NCBI RefSeq assembly: GCF_001667315.1
Contig: NZ_LZHT01000089.1
Span: 1 to 64,000 of the forward strand
DNA: 64,000 nucleotides
Source: Mycobacterium sp. 852002-10029_SCH5224772
Lineage (GTDB): Bacteria > Actinomycetota > Actinomycetes > Mycobacteriales > Mycobacteriaceae
Direction of reading: 5' to 3'
Both the position numbers and the translations under genes were made by a program. This document shows positions 24,136 through 33,226 of the stretch, piece after piece (within the stretch, counting starts at the first letter, position 1; each line of letters begins with the position of its first letter). The notes under the pieces were generated by a model. The model was given only the letters and a program-made list of their open reading frames with translations, did not search any database and had not been told where the DNA came from.

Positions 24136-27100
24136 GGTCTTAGGACCTGCCCAGTGATAAGTTCGTCCACGGTCCGTGCGTTACCCCGAGCATCAAAGAT
24201 GCGTACCTGGAGTGATCCGCCCCTTTGGCCCAGGCCGGGCGCGACTTCTGATACTTCAATGGTCCACCCCTCCGGAAGATTACTAAGCCTGTATGCATGA
24301 TATGGATCCCCTAGCGAACTAGCGTGGAGAGCTCGGCCTTCCCAGGAAGCGGCTTGCCCATCTTCCATAACGGCTAAGTATGCGCCCTCGTCATCGCCGA
24401 TGCGATCAAGCTGAGGGCCATAGTCGCGCACGAAATACCTCATGTTTGAATAAGCAACACGGGTGCCTGGCGCTGCTCCATGGTTATCGGGGAAGTTAAA
24501 CCAGTGCTCTCCTTGGGGGCCCAGCTTGTTAAAGCGCTCCTCGTATTCGTGCTGCGAATACGCGTGCCCGTGTTGGTCGCGGCCGAAGGGCGCATCCGGG
24601 TCCTCCATCAGTTTCCTTACGTCTGCGCTCAGGTGGTCAGAATCCGCAGGGTTGTACGAATAGTCCCAGTGATCGTCCAGCGGCTCGCCATAGTGGGGGT
24701 CAATTTCCTCGTCCGGCAACCGATGCCATCCGTCGCCAGACGACTCGTGCGAATGGACGGGATCTTGACGCTCGCCGCCGGAGGAGTCGCCATGACCGTG
24801 TCCCGGCGGGTCGTCACCGTCCGGGACCTTTCCGTCCGGCCGATCTCCCGAGTGACCCCCGCCGCCATCGCCATGTCCACTGGGATCGCCGCCGGGTGGC
24901 TCTCCAAGGGTGCGCGCGCCCGGAGGGTCGCCGTCGCCAAGCCCATGTGGGCCACCACCACTGGGCGTTGGTAGTTCCGCCGGGCGGCCGCCTGGAGCCT
25001 CGAAATGGGGCGCCGCCGTTGAAGGCGACGGCGCCGGCGAGTGGGCCGAGACCGTTGCGGCCTCTCCGGAAGATCCGCTCGGCGACACCGGCACTTGTGC
25101 TGGCGAATGGTCGAGTAGTTGCGGAGTCGCCGACGGCAGCCCGTCGCCAGCAGCCTGCACAAACCTAGAGCGTGAACCGACGGCCGGCGCCGAGGCCGGT
25201 TCGTGCGGGCCACCCGGGGGTTCCGCGACTGGATCATGGGCTCCGCCGGCAGGCACGGATACCGGCTCACGCGGCTCCTCCGCCGGCACCGACACGGGTT
25301 CGTGCGGGCCGCCGGATGGGGTGGGCACCGGTTCGTGCGGGCCGGATGGCGTCGATACCGGATCGTGCGGGCCGCCCGGGGCGGCCGGCGCGGCCGGAGG
25401 CGCGGGCTCAGCTGCTGGTTCGTGCAAACCAGAACCACCCGGCGGAGGCGCGGCGGCCGGCACCGGCGCAGGCGCCTGATCATGCAACCCACCAGAACCA
25501 CCCGGCGACGTCGCGGGAGTAGGTGACGGATCCGGCCCATGGGGACCGCCGCTTGGGCTGCCCGAGGGTGACGGCGAATCGCCAGCCGGGCCGGCTGATC
25601 CCGGGGAGGTTGTCGCAGGCGTTGACGCCTGAGGTGCGCCCGGGGCACCGTCGGCCGGGCGGGGCGCCGATTCGACTGGCGCCTCAATCGGCTTGCCAGG
25701 CAATGCCACCGGACTCCCGCTCGCTGGAGGCTCGAACTTCGGCAGGTCGTTCGTGACTCCGTCGAGGTTTTTGGTCAGCTCGCTGCCCGTTTTGGTGATG
25801 TCGGTCAGCGCACCCCGGGCGCCGGTGACCCCGCCAAGCCCTTCGGCCCCTTTTCCGCTGACACGGCCGGTGGCGCCGGCGGCGTCCGCCTCCGCTTCGG
25901 CGGCGCGTGCGGCAGCACCCGCACCGTCCGCCGCCGCGCCTGCCCCACCGAGACCTGGCGCGATCAGCGTAACGCCGTCGAACAGGTTTTCACCGGCTCC
26001 CAATCCCGGCCGGTCACCGGTCCAATCCTCGGCATGCACTAAGCCTTTCAGCTCCTGAAGCCGCGTTTGCGCGAACTCCTGGGGATTGAGGGCGGCGTTG
26101 AACAAATTCCCTTTCCATGCGTTCTTGGCCAGCCCGGTCCAGGTGGCGCCCACACCCTGCGGGTCGACGGCGAGCCAATGCGGGCTCAGGTCGACGAGGT
26201 TTAGCCCCATGCCGACCGCAGCTTTGAGAACACCCTCGTGGGCGTTGATATAGGTATCGAATACAGTCGCCACCGGATTACCGACGTCCTCACCCAAGAT
26301 CTCGACGAGACCGCGCCGCGCGTACTTTTCGCAGGTGACGATCTGGCGATCGGCCGCTTGCATGAGCAACCTGATCCCCTGTTCGCTGGCCCGGGCTTCC
26401 TGTCCCAGATGATGGAGTACGTCGCTGATGTCCTTGGCGATCTTTTTGATCTCGTCCCATGCGTCGCCGTCGATAATCAGCATGATGTCGTGACCGAGAT
26501 CGCCTAAAGATCCGATCCTGTGCAGCAGGTCCCGGATCGCGTGTTGGGCGTGGTCAACCTGGTCGGCAAACTTATCGATAGTGGTCGCCAGTTTGCCGCA
26601 CTGCTCTCCGATAGTCGCTGCGGCAGAACCTATTTCGGCCAGAGCGTTATCGATCTTCTCGCCTTCAGGAATGTGTTGGCTATCGAACAGTGCCTTCGCC
26701 CCGTTGAGAGTTCCCTGAACCCCCTGGGCTGCCGCAGCGAAGCCACGCCAACGCGATGCGGCCGCACGCAAACCCGCCACGTCGCCGTCGGGCCATAGCT
26801 CGAGGACGAGCGACTGCACGACCGCCCACAGCAGCGGTGGCGGTTCGCCGGGCCCCATCGTTCCCGGTGCTTTGGGCGCCGCGAGCTCAGCCGGCGGAGA
26901 CGGCGGCTTCAAAACGCCGCCACCGCCGCCCAGTGTCGAAGCCGCGTCGACATTCGAATAGTTCGCCGCGCCCTGCTGGATGATGGCCCCGCATTGCCGG
27001 CACGCGTTGACGGCAGCGGCCGCCGCCTTCAGCAGCGATTCGGCCGTGTCTTGATACGCCAAGCCGAACACCTCGCCGGCGCGGTCCACCCCCGTGTGGG

Positions 27101-27212
27101 CCGAAAAACCAGCGGTCAGGATGCTCAGACTTGCGGCAAGTCCATCACCGGCGGCAACCACGGCGCTGCCTGCGGCATACATCGCAGCCGGATCAACGGC
27201 CAAGGGAGCCAC
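24132..27212 (-). CDS. CpnT-like toxin with C-terminal TNT NAD+ glycohydrolase domain
   Basis: This 1026-residue protein begins MAPLAVDPAAMYAAGSAVV, like the CpnT channel/secretion domain. Helical WXG100-like and channel parts run to about residue 480, then a long Pro/Gly/Ser linker with repeats. It ends in a tuberculosis-necrotizing-toxin domain (about 860-1026). The TNT residues R757, Y765, R780, H792 and Q822 of M. tuberculosis CpnT line up at the same spacing with R937, Y945, R960, H972 and Q1002, so the domain looks active. It would hydrolyse NAD+. The start is a GTG; an in-frame stop lies six codons upstream. Unlike M. tuberculosis cpnT, no esxE/esxF genes are adjacent. The overlapping downstream gene encodes the immunity protein. 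Confidence 0.85.
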   Translation of the reverse strand: MAPLAVDPAAMYAAGSAVVAAGDGLAASLSILTAGFSAHTGVDRAGEVFGLAYQDTAESLLKAAAAAVNACRQCGAIIQQGAANYSNVDAASTLGGGGGVLKPPSPPAELAAPKAPGTMGPGEPPPLLWAVVQSLVLELWPDGDVAGLRAAASRWRGFAAAAQGVQGTLNGAKALFDSQHIPEGEKIDNALAEIGSAAATIGEQCGKLATTIDKFADQVDHAQHAIRDLLHRIGSLGDLGHDIMLIIDGDAWDEIKKIAKDISDVLHHLGQEARASEQGIRLLMQAADRQIVTCEKYARRGLVEILGEDVGNPVATVFDTYINAHEGVLKAAVGMGLNLVDLSPHWLAVDPQGVGATWTGLAKNAWKGNLFNAALNPQEFAQTRLQELKGLVHAEDWTGDRPGLGAGENLFDGVTLIAPGLGGAGAAADGAGAAARAAEAEADAAGATGRVSGKGAEGLGGVTGARGALTDITKTGSELTKNLDGVTNDLPKFEPPASGSPVALPGKPIEAPVESAPRPADGAPGAPQASTPATTSPGSAGPAGDSPSPSGSPSGGPHGPDPSPTPATSPGGSGGLHDQAPAPVPAAAPPPGGSGLHEPAAEPAPPAAPAAPGGPHDPVSTPSGPHEPVPTPSGGPHEPVSVPAEEPREPVSVPAGGAHDPVAEPPGGPHEPASAPAVGSRSRFVQAAGDGLPSATPQLLDHSPAQVPVSPSGSSGEAATVSAHSPAPSPSTAAPHFEAPGGRPAELPTPSGGGPHGLGDGDPPGARTLGEPPGGDPSGHGDGGGGHSGDRPDGKVPDGDDPPGHGHGDSSGGERQDPVHSHESSGDGWHRLPDEEIDPHYGEPLDDHWDYSYNPADSDHLSADVRKLMEDPDAPFGRDQHGHAYSQHEYEERFNKLGPQGEHWFNFPDNHGAAPGTRVAYSNMRYFVRDYGPQLDRIGDDEGAYLAVMEDGQAASWEGRALHASSLGDPYHAYRLSNLPEGWTIEVSEVAPGLGQRGGSLQVRIFDARGNARTVDELITGQVLRP
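25195..25390 (-). repeat. Degenerate ~10-11-residue coding repeats in the toxin linker
   Basis: Within the toxin gene, about six consecutive units follow the pattern G-P-H-(D/E)-P-V-x-x-P-(S/A)-(G/E), for example GPHEPVPTPSG and GPHEPVSVPAE. They form a flexible proline-rich linker between the channel part and the TNT domain. The DNA repeats are similar enough to recombine, so copy number may vary between strains. Confidence 0.6.
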
Positions 27213-27318
27213 ACGCGAAAGTTTCGCTCAGGACCGCCCGTCGCCGCTACTCACCCAATGATCGCTGCCGCCAAGCTAGCCGCGCCCCCGAGCCCCCACA
27301 ACTCACTCATCCCCAGCG

Positions 27319-28446
27319 TCAGGTCACGGGAACGACGATCAGTTCGTGCGGCCGGTTGTTGACGGCCAGGGCTCCCTCGTCCGTCACGACGACGATGTCC
27401 TCGATGCGCGCGCCCCAACGGCCCGGGAAGTAGATGCCCGGCTCGATGGAAAACGCCATGCCCGCGGTGAGTGGCAGGTCGTTTCCGGCGACGATGTAGG
27501 GCTCTTCATGCACCGACAAGCCGATGCCGTGCCCGGTGCGGTGCACGAAGTACTCGGCGAGTCCTTCCGCGGCCAGCACCTCGCGGGCGGCCGCGTCGAC
27601 CTGCTCGGCCGTCACCCCCGGGCGGACCGCGTCATAAGCCGCGCGCTGAGCGCGCTGCAGCACCGAATACTGTTGGACTACCTCAGGATTCGGCTCCCCG
27701 ATGCTGTACGTGCGCGTCGAGTCGGAGTTGTAACCGGGTTCATAGGCCCCGCCGATGTCGACGACGACGATGTCACCCGCCTGCAGTTCGCGATCCGAAT
27801 ATCCGTGGTGCGGGTCGGCGCCGTGCGGTCCGGATCCGACGATAATGAACGACACCTCCGAATGCCCTTCGGCCACAATGGCGTTCGCGATGTCGGCAGC
27901 CACGTCGGCCTCGGTGCGGCCCGGGACCAAAAACTCCGGCACCCGGGCGTGCACCCGATCGATGGCCGCACCGGCTTTGCGCAACGCATCGATCTCGCAT
28001 TCCTCCTTGACCATCCGCAGCGTGCGCAACACATCGGTGGCCAGAACGGGCAGCACACCGAGCACACCTGCCAGCGGCAAAAGATGCAGTGCCGGCATGG
28101 AATCGGTGACCGCGGTCGCGGCCGGGGTGCCGCCCAGCGCGGCGCCCACCAGATCGTAGGGATTGTCACCGTCGACCCAATCGCACACCGCCAGACCGAG
28201 TTCGGCGATGGCCGACCCCTTGAGCGAAGCCAGCTCCAGTCGCGGCACCACCACCGTCGGATCACCGGATGCGGGCAACACCAGCGCGGTGAACCGCTCC
28301 AAGGTCTGGGCGCGCGACCCGACCAGGTAGCGCAGGTCATATCCGGGTGTGATGACCAGCCCGGCCAGACCCGCGTCGGCGGCCGCGGCGGCGGCCGTGC
28401 CCAGGCGGCGGGCATACACAGCTGCGTCGAAGCGGTGCGACTCCAT
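27319..28446 (-). CDS. pepE: Xaa-Pro dipeptidase-type M24 metallopeptidase PepE
   Basis: This 375-residue M24 (creatinase/aminopeptidase P fold) peptidase has an N-terminal creatinase-like domain (about 1-140) and a C-terminal catalytic domain. Metal ligands are visible: Asp in VVVDIGGAYEPGYNSD (two Asp), His in HRTGHGIGLSVHEEP, Glu in FSIEPGIY and Glu in GARIEDIVVV. It should cleave dipeptides or peptides with proline in the second position. It corresponds to Rv2089c. The start ATG 28446 faces the exonuclease gene across a divergent gap that holds a perfect 13-bp inverted repeat. Confidence 0.92.
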   Translation of the reverse strand: MESHRFDAAVYARRLGTAAAAAADAGLAGLVITPGYDLRYLVGSRAQTLERFTALVLPASGDPTVVVPRLELASLKGSAIAELGLAVCDWVDGDNPYDLVGAALGGTPAATAVTDSMPALHLLPLAGVLGVLPVLATDVLRTLRMVKEECEIDALRKAGAAIDRVHARVPEFLVPGRTEADVAADIANAIVAEGHSEVSFIIVGSGPHGADPHHGYSDRELQAGDIVVVDIGGAYEPGYNSDSTRTYSIGEPNPEVVQQYSVLQRAQRAAYDAVRPGVTAEQVDAAAREVLAAEGLAEYFVHRTGHGIGLSVHEEPYIVAGNDLPLTAGMAFSIEPGIYFPGRWGARIEDIVVVTDEGALAVNNRPHELIVVPVT

Positions 28447-28465
28447 GGCAGCCAGGCTAACCCGC

Positions 28466-28529
28466 CCGCCGAACGTCGACTCGTTGCGCCGATTCGCCAG
28501 TTGGTCGACAACAAGGCGACGTTCGGCGG
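28466..28529. promoter_or_regulatory. Perfect 13-bp inverted repeat in the pepE/exonuclease divergent gap
   Basis: CCGCCGAACGTCG at 28466-28478 and its exact complement CGACGTTCGGCGG at 28517-28529 are separated by 38 bp. Two GTCGAC palindromes lie at 28475-28480 and 28504-28509. The arrangement could be paired operator sites or a large cruciform between the two divergent starts. The function is inference. Confidence 0.55.
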
Positions 28530-28559
28530 TGTGAGACCGTCCGGCAGCGACGTGGGACC

Positions 28560-29525
28560 ATGGTCCCCATGCGCGGACCCGTGTTGCTGCTCGATGGCGC
28601 CAGCATGTGGTTCCGCTCGTATTTCGGGGTTCCTTCCTCGATCACCGCCCCCGACGGCCGACCCGTCAACGCCGTCCGCGGGTTCATCGACTCCGTCGCG
28701 GTGGTGATCACCCAGCAGCGGCCCAGCCGGCTGGTGGTCTGCCTGGACCTCGATTGGCGTCCGCAGTTTCGGGTTGACCTCGTGCCGTCCTACAAGGCCC
28801 ACCGCGTGGCCGAGCCGGAGCCGCGGGGCGAGCCGGACGTCGAGGAGGTCCCGGACGACCTGACGCCCCAGATCGACATGATCGCCGAACTGCTTGACGC
28901 CTTCGGGATTCCGACGGCCGGCGCGGAGGGTTACGAGGCCGACGACGTGCTGGGCACGCTCGCAGCGCGGGAACGCGACGACCCGGTGGTGGTCGTCAGC
29001 GGTGACCGCGACCTGATGCAGGTGGTGTCGGACGATCCCGTTCCGGTGCGGCTCCTCTACCTCGGCCGCGGGCTGAGCAAAGCCACCTTGTTCGGGCCCG
29101 CCGAGGTGGCCGAACACTATGGCGTGCCGGTGGAGCGGGCCGGGCCCGCCTACGCCGAATTCGCGCTGCTGCGCGGCGACCCGTCCGACGGCCTGCCGGG
29201 CGTTCCGGGCGTCGGCGAGAAAACCGCGGCGACGCTGCTGGCCCAGCACGGTTCGCTGGAACAGATCCTGGCCGCCGCCCACGACCCGAAGTCGAAGATG
29301 GCGAAGGGCTTGCGGGCGAAACTGCTGGGCGCACTGGACTACATCGAGGCGGCCGGCCAGGTGGTGCGGGTGGCCACCGACGCGCCCGTCACCTTCTCGA
29401 CCGCCGACGACGAACTACCGCTGGTCGCCGCCGATCCGCAACGAACCGCCAAGCTGGCGACCGAACTCGGCGTCGGCTCGTCGATCGCTCGCTTGCAAAA
29501 AGCGCTCGACGCGCTGCCCAACTGA
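28560..29525 (+). CDS. 5'-3' exonuclease (Pol I N-domain-like, FEN family)
   Basis: This 321-residue protein is a stand-alone homologue of the DNA polymerase I 5' nuclease domain. It shows the metal-binding acidic clusters [34 protein letters not shown] and [11 protein letters not shown], and the helix-hairpin-helix DNA-binding motif [14 protein letters not shown]. It should remove 5' flaps or degrade DNA 5' to 3' in repair or replication. It has no polymerase or 3' exonuclease part. It corresponds to Rv2090. A second ATG three codons later (28569) is an equal candidate start. Its stop abuts the stop of the convergent DUF4333 gene with no gap. Confidence 0.9.
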   Translation: MVPMRGPVLLLDGASMWFRSYFGVPSSITAPDGRPVNAVRGFIDSVAVVITQQRPSRLVVCLDLDWRPQFRVDLVPSYKAHRVAEPEPRGEPDVEEVPDDLTPQIDMIAELLDAFGIPTAGAEGYEADDVLGTLAARERDDPVVVVSGDRDLMQVVSDDPVPVRLLYLGRGLSKATLFGPAEVAEHYGVPVERAGPAYAEFALLRGDPSDGLPGVPGVGEKTAATLLAQHGSLEQILAAAHDPKSKMAKGLRAKLLGALDYIEAAGQVVRVATDAPVTFSTADDELPLVAADPQRTAKLATELGVGSSIARLQKALDALPN

Positions 29526-30290
29526 CTACTGCGGGCGGCCGACCTCGTAGGTGCCCTTGTTGTCCTGGAAGGTCACCGTCACGTGCTTCGGCGCACCGTC
29601 GATGCTGACGTCGCAGTCGAAGGTGGCGCCCTTCTTGACGGTCGGGTTCTGGCCGTGGTTGCACTTGACGTCTTTGACGTTCTTGGCGCCGTAGCCGTTG
29701 GTTTCGTCGCTGAGGACCTGTTGGACCCCGGCCTGCGCCTTGCTGACATCCAGCTTGGTGGTGACGAAGAAGCCGGGCTGCCAGAAGCCCAGCACCAGCA
29801 CGACGACGACGAGCAGCAACGCGATGGCACCGCCCACACCGGCGATCACCCCAACCGGTCGCTTCTTGCCGGGCTGCTCATACGGCGGGTACTGCTGCGG
29901 GTACTGGCCCGGCTGCCCGTATTGGCCGTATTGGCCGTACTGGCCCGGCTGCGGGTACTGGCCCGGCTGGCCGTACTGGCCGGGCTGCGGGTACTGGCCC
30001 GGCTGCCCGTATTGACCCGGCTGGGCGTATTGGCCGGGCTGCCCGTATTGCCCGGGCTGCCCGTACTGACCCGGCTGCTGGGGGTAGTGCTGCGGATAGG
30101 CCTGTTCAGCCGGCTGCTGGTACTGCGGGTACTCGGCGGGCGGCGTGTACGCGGGGGCCTGCCACGACGCTTCCTGGGTCGACTGGTCTTGCCAGGTCGG
30201 CGCCACCTGGGTCGGGTCTGACGAGTGGTCGCTGCCTTGACCTTGGCCGGGGGGTTGCCACTGCTGGTCCGGTCCCTGCGGTCCGCTCAT
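29526..30290 (-). CDS. Membrane protein with PGQYGQ repeats and DUF4333 domain (Rv2091c-like)
   Basis: This 254-residue protein has three parts. The first is a cytoplasmic N-terminal region rich in Gln/Pro/Tyr with many PGQYGQ or PGQYPQ units (about residues 70-135). A single transmembrane helix follows near 146-168 ([22 protein letters not shown]). The rest is an outside C-terminal DUF4333 domain with a likely disulfide between the Cys in VKCNHG and the Cys in TFDCDV. The architecture is common in mycobacteria; the role is unknown, perhaps cell-envelope related. The Tyr/Gln/Pro/Gly composition suggests intrinsic disorder. It lies upstream of nothing on its strand except the exonuclease stop, and helY ends 65 bp upstream. 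Confidence 0.85.
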   Translation of the reverse strand: MSGPQGPDQQWQPPGQGQGSDHSSDPTQVAPTWQDQSTQEASWQAPAYTPPAEYPQYQQPAEQAYPQHYPQQPGQYGQPGQYGQPGQYAQPGQYGQPGQYPQPGQYGQPGQYPQPGQYGQYGQYGQPGQYPQQYPPYEQPGKKRPVGVIAGVGGAIALLLVVVVLVLGFWQPGFFVTTKLDVSKAQAGVQQVLSDETNGYGAKNVKDVKCNHGQNPTVKKGATFDCDVSIDGAPKHVTVTFQDNKGTYEVGRPQ

Positions 30291-30355
30291 CTCTCTCCTC
30301 AGCCCCTCGTGTCTTAAGCATGGCTATCGGCGTTTAACGGTAGCTCCGGCCTAGC

Positions 30356-33139
30356 CTACCCGGCGTCAACTGCGACGACGCCGCGCCGAATGTCGTTGAT
30401 GGCCCGCTTGGCGGTGGCCCGCACCTCGGCGTCCGGGGCGGCATTGCGCACCTGATCCAGCAGGTCAAGCGCCTGCCGGCACCACCGCACAAAATCCCCC
30501 GCCAGCAGGGGCGAGCCAGTGCCGGCCGGGTCAGCCGCCGCCAGCGCCGCGACCAGATCACCGGTGCGGGCCCAGCGATAGATGACGTTGACGAAGCCGT
30601 CGTCGGGTTCGCGGCTCGGGGCGATCCGGTGCGTCTGCTCATCGGCGCGCAGCGCCACGGACAGCCTCGACGTCTGCTGCAGCGCCTGCCGTAATGGCTG
30701 TGTGGGGGCGTCGGCCGCAAACGCCGCCCCCGGCCCGTCCCCGCCGCGGGTCTCGTAGAGCACCGACGAGACCACCGCCGCGAGCTCGGGCGGCTTCAAC
30801 CCCGACCAGGCGCCGGTGCGCAGGCATTCGGCGACCAGCAGGTCGCTTTCGCTGTAGATGCGCGCCAGCAGCCGGCCGTGGTCGGTCACGCGGGGATCCC
30901 CGTCTCGCGCCTCGATGAAGCCACGCTCGGTGAGCAGCCCGACGATCCGGTCGAATGTTCGGGCCAGCGAATTGGTCGCTGCCGCAACCTTTTTCTCCAA
31001 TTGTGCGTTGTCGCGTTCGATCCGCAAATAACGCTCGGCCTGCCGGACCTGTGCTTCCAGGCCGGGCGTGTTGTGCGACGGGTGCCGGCGCAGCTGTTCG
31101 CGCAGCGACGCCAGCTCGGGGTCGTGAAATTCACCGTCGCCGTCCCGATGTCCGCCGCGGCGCTTGGCCGGAATGGTCAGCCCGGCGGCCGCCGACCGCA
31201 GCGCCGACGCCAGATCACGCCGCACCCGCGGCTGGCGGTGCTCGACCCGCTTCGGCAGTGACATCGAACCGACCGGCGCGGACATACCCGAATAGTCGGC
31301 CGAGGAAATCCTTCCCGCCCAGCGGTTTTCGGTCAGCACCAACGGTCGCGGGTCAGAGCTGTCGCGGGCCGATTCGAGCACCACGGCCAGTCCACCGCGT
31401 CGGCCGTGGGTGATGTTGATGATGTCGCCCCGGCGCAGCGCGGCCAGCGCGTCGCTGGTCGCCTGCCGTCGCTGTAGCCGCGAGGCCCGGGACTGCGCGC
31501 GTTCCATCTCGGAGATGCGCGCCCGCATCCGGGCGTACTCCAGGATCGGCGCCTTGGGCCCGCCCAGCTCGGCGGCGATCTCGGCGAGCATCGCGGTGCC
31601 CCGCTCGATGCCACTCACCAGCCCGACCACGGAACGGTCGGCCTGATACTGCGCAAACGACTGCTCTAGCAACCGATGTGCCTGCTCGGGGCCCATCTGC
31701 TGCACCAGGTTGATCGTCATGTTGTAGGACGGGGCGAACGAACTGCGCAGCGGGAAGGTGCGGGTGGAGGCCAGCCCGGCCACCGCGGAGGGTTCGGTGG
31801 TTTCTTCGCTGGGATTCCAGAGCACCACCGCGTGGCCCTCGACATCGATGCCGCGCCGCCCGGCGCGCCCGGTCAGCTGGGTGTACTCCCCGGGCGTCAG
31901 CGCCACGTGCTGCTCGCCGTTGAACTTGACCAGCCGCTCGAGAACCACGGTGCGCGCGGGCATGTTGATTCCGAGCGCCAAGGTCTCGGTGGCGAACACC
32001 GCCCTGACGAGCCCGGCCGTGAAAAGCTCTTCGACCGTGTGCCGGAAGGCGGGCAACATGCCGGCGTGATGGGCGGCCAGACCGCGCAGCAGCCCCTCCC
32101 GCCACTCGTAGTAGCCGAGCACGGCCAGGTCCGAGTCGGCGAGATCGCCGCAGCGATGTTCGATCACCTCAGCGATCTGCGCGCGTTCCTCCTGAGTGGT
32201 CAGCTGCAAGGGCGAGCGCAGGCATTGCTGGACGGCAGCGTCGCAGCCGGCCCGGGAGAACACGAACGTGATCGCCGGCAGCAACCCTTCGGAATCCAGG
32301 GTCGCGATGACGTCCGGCCGTGCCGGTGTGCGGTAGAAGCGGGGCCGGCCCGACCGTGCCGGTGGACGCCCGCGTCCGGCGCTTCGACGCGGTTGCCAAT
32401 CCGACATCCGATCGGCCTCACGGCGATGGGTGATGTGCCGCAACAGATCTGGGTTGACGCGCGGCTCACGCGCGGCACCCGGTTGCTCGGGGGCTTCCGA
32501 ATTACGGTAGTCGAAGAGGTCGAATAGCCGCTTGCCCACCAACACGTGTTGCCACAGCGGCACCGGCCGGTGCTCGTCGACCACGACCGTCGTATCGCCC
32601 CGCACGGTCTGGATCCAGCCGCCGAACTCCTCGGCGTTGCTCACCGTCGCCGACAGGCTGACCACCCGCACCTCGTCGGGCAGGTGCAGGATCACTTCTT
32701 CCCACACCGGCCCCCGCATCCGGTCGGCCAGGAAATGCACCTCATCCATCACCACGTACGAAAGTCCCCGCAGCGCAGGCGAATCCGCGTAGAGCATGTT
32801 GCGCAGCACTTCGGTCGTCATGACCACCACGGGCGCGTCGCCGTTGACCGACATGTCCCCGGTGAGCAGGCCGATGCGGTCGCGGCCGTAGCGGGCCGTC
32901 AAGTCGGTGTGCTTCTGGTTGCTCAGCGCTTTGAGCGGCGTGGTGTAGAAGCATTTGCCGCCGGCGGCCAGCGCCAAGTGCACCGCGAATTCGCCGACGA
33001 CCGTCTTGCCGGCCCCGGTCGGCGCGCAGACCAGCACGCCGTGGCCGCGTTCGAGCGCCGCGCACGCCCGGTGCTGAAAGCCGTCGAGCGCGAAGGGCAG
33101 GTCCGCGGCGAATCGGGTGAGCTCAACCAACTCCGTCAC
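30356..33139 (-). CDS. helY: Ski2-like DEAD/DEAH-box helicase HelY
   Basis: This 927-residue superfamily-2 helicase has Walker A APTGAGKT near residue 40 and the motif II box MDEVHFLAD. Motif III is SLSATVSN, and motif VI QLTGRAGRRGIDVEGHAV follows. The long C-terminal part contains the DSHCT-type domain ending SPLLAGDFVRWCRQ...GVVAVDAG. It resembles Mtr4/Ski2 RNA helicases, so an RNA turnover role is likely. I chose GTG 33139 because the conserved N-terminus is TELVELTRFAADLPFALDGFQ; upstream codons show no family similarity. It follows tatC by 87 bp on the same strand. Confidence 0.93.
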   Translation of the reverse strand: MTELVELTRFAADLPFALDGFQHRACAALERGHGVLVCAPTGAGKTVVGEFAVHLALAAGGKCFYTTPLKALSNQKHTDLTARYGRDRIGLLTGDMSVNGDAPVVVMTTEVLRNMLYADSPALRGLSYVVMDEVHFLADRMRGPVWEEVILHLPDEVRVVSLSATVSNAEEFGGWIQTVRGDTTVVVDEHRPVPLWQHVLVGKRLFDLFDYRNSEAPEQPGAAREPRVNPDLLRHITHRREADRMSDWQPRRSAGRGRPPARSGRPRFYRTPARPDVIATLDSEGLLPAITFVFSRAGCDAAVQQCLRSPLQLTTQEERAQIAEVIEHRCGDLADSDLAVLGYYEWREGLLRGLAAHHAGMLPAFRHTVEELFTAGLVRAVFATETLALGINMPARTVVLERLVKFNGEQHVALTPGEYTQLTGRAGRRGIDVEGHAVVLWNPSEETTEPSAVAGLASTRTFPLRSSFAPSYNMTINLVQQMGPEQAHRLLEQSFAQYQADRSVVGLVSGIERGTAMLAEIAAELGGPKAPILEYARMRARISEMERAQSRASRLQRRQATSDALAALRRGDIINITHGRRGGLAVVLESARDSSDPRPLVLTENRWAGRISSADYSGMSAPVGSMSLPKRVEHRQPRVRRDLASALRSAAAGLTIPAKRRGGHRDGDGEFHDPELASLREQLRRHPSHNTPGLEAQVRQAERYLRIERDNAQLEKKVAAATNSLARTFDRIVGLLTERGFIEARDGDPRVTDHGRLLARIYSESDLLVAECLRTGAWSGLKPPELAAVVSSVLYETRGGDGPGAAFAADAPTQPLRQALQQTSRLSVALRADEQTHRIAPSREPDDGFVNVIYRWARTGDLVAALAAADPAGTGSPLLAGDFVRWCRQALDLLDQVRNAAPDAEVRATAKRAINDIRRGVVAVDAG

Positions 33140-33226
33140 GCCACTGCCCCGTTGCGCGAGGCTGCGCAGTTGTACGTCAACACCGGCGTGTCGCTGTGCA
33201 AACACGCACGCTCGCGCCAGAGCGAC

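Noticed and set aside
24463..26058. Plus-strand open frames opposite the toxin linker
   Set aside because: They arise from the proline/glycine-rich linker read on the other strand. Their repetitive Arg/Ala/Gly composition follows from the toxin codons.
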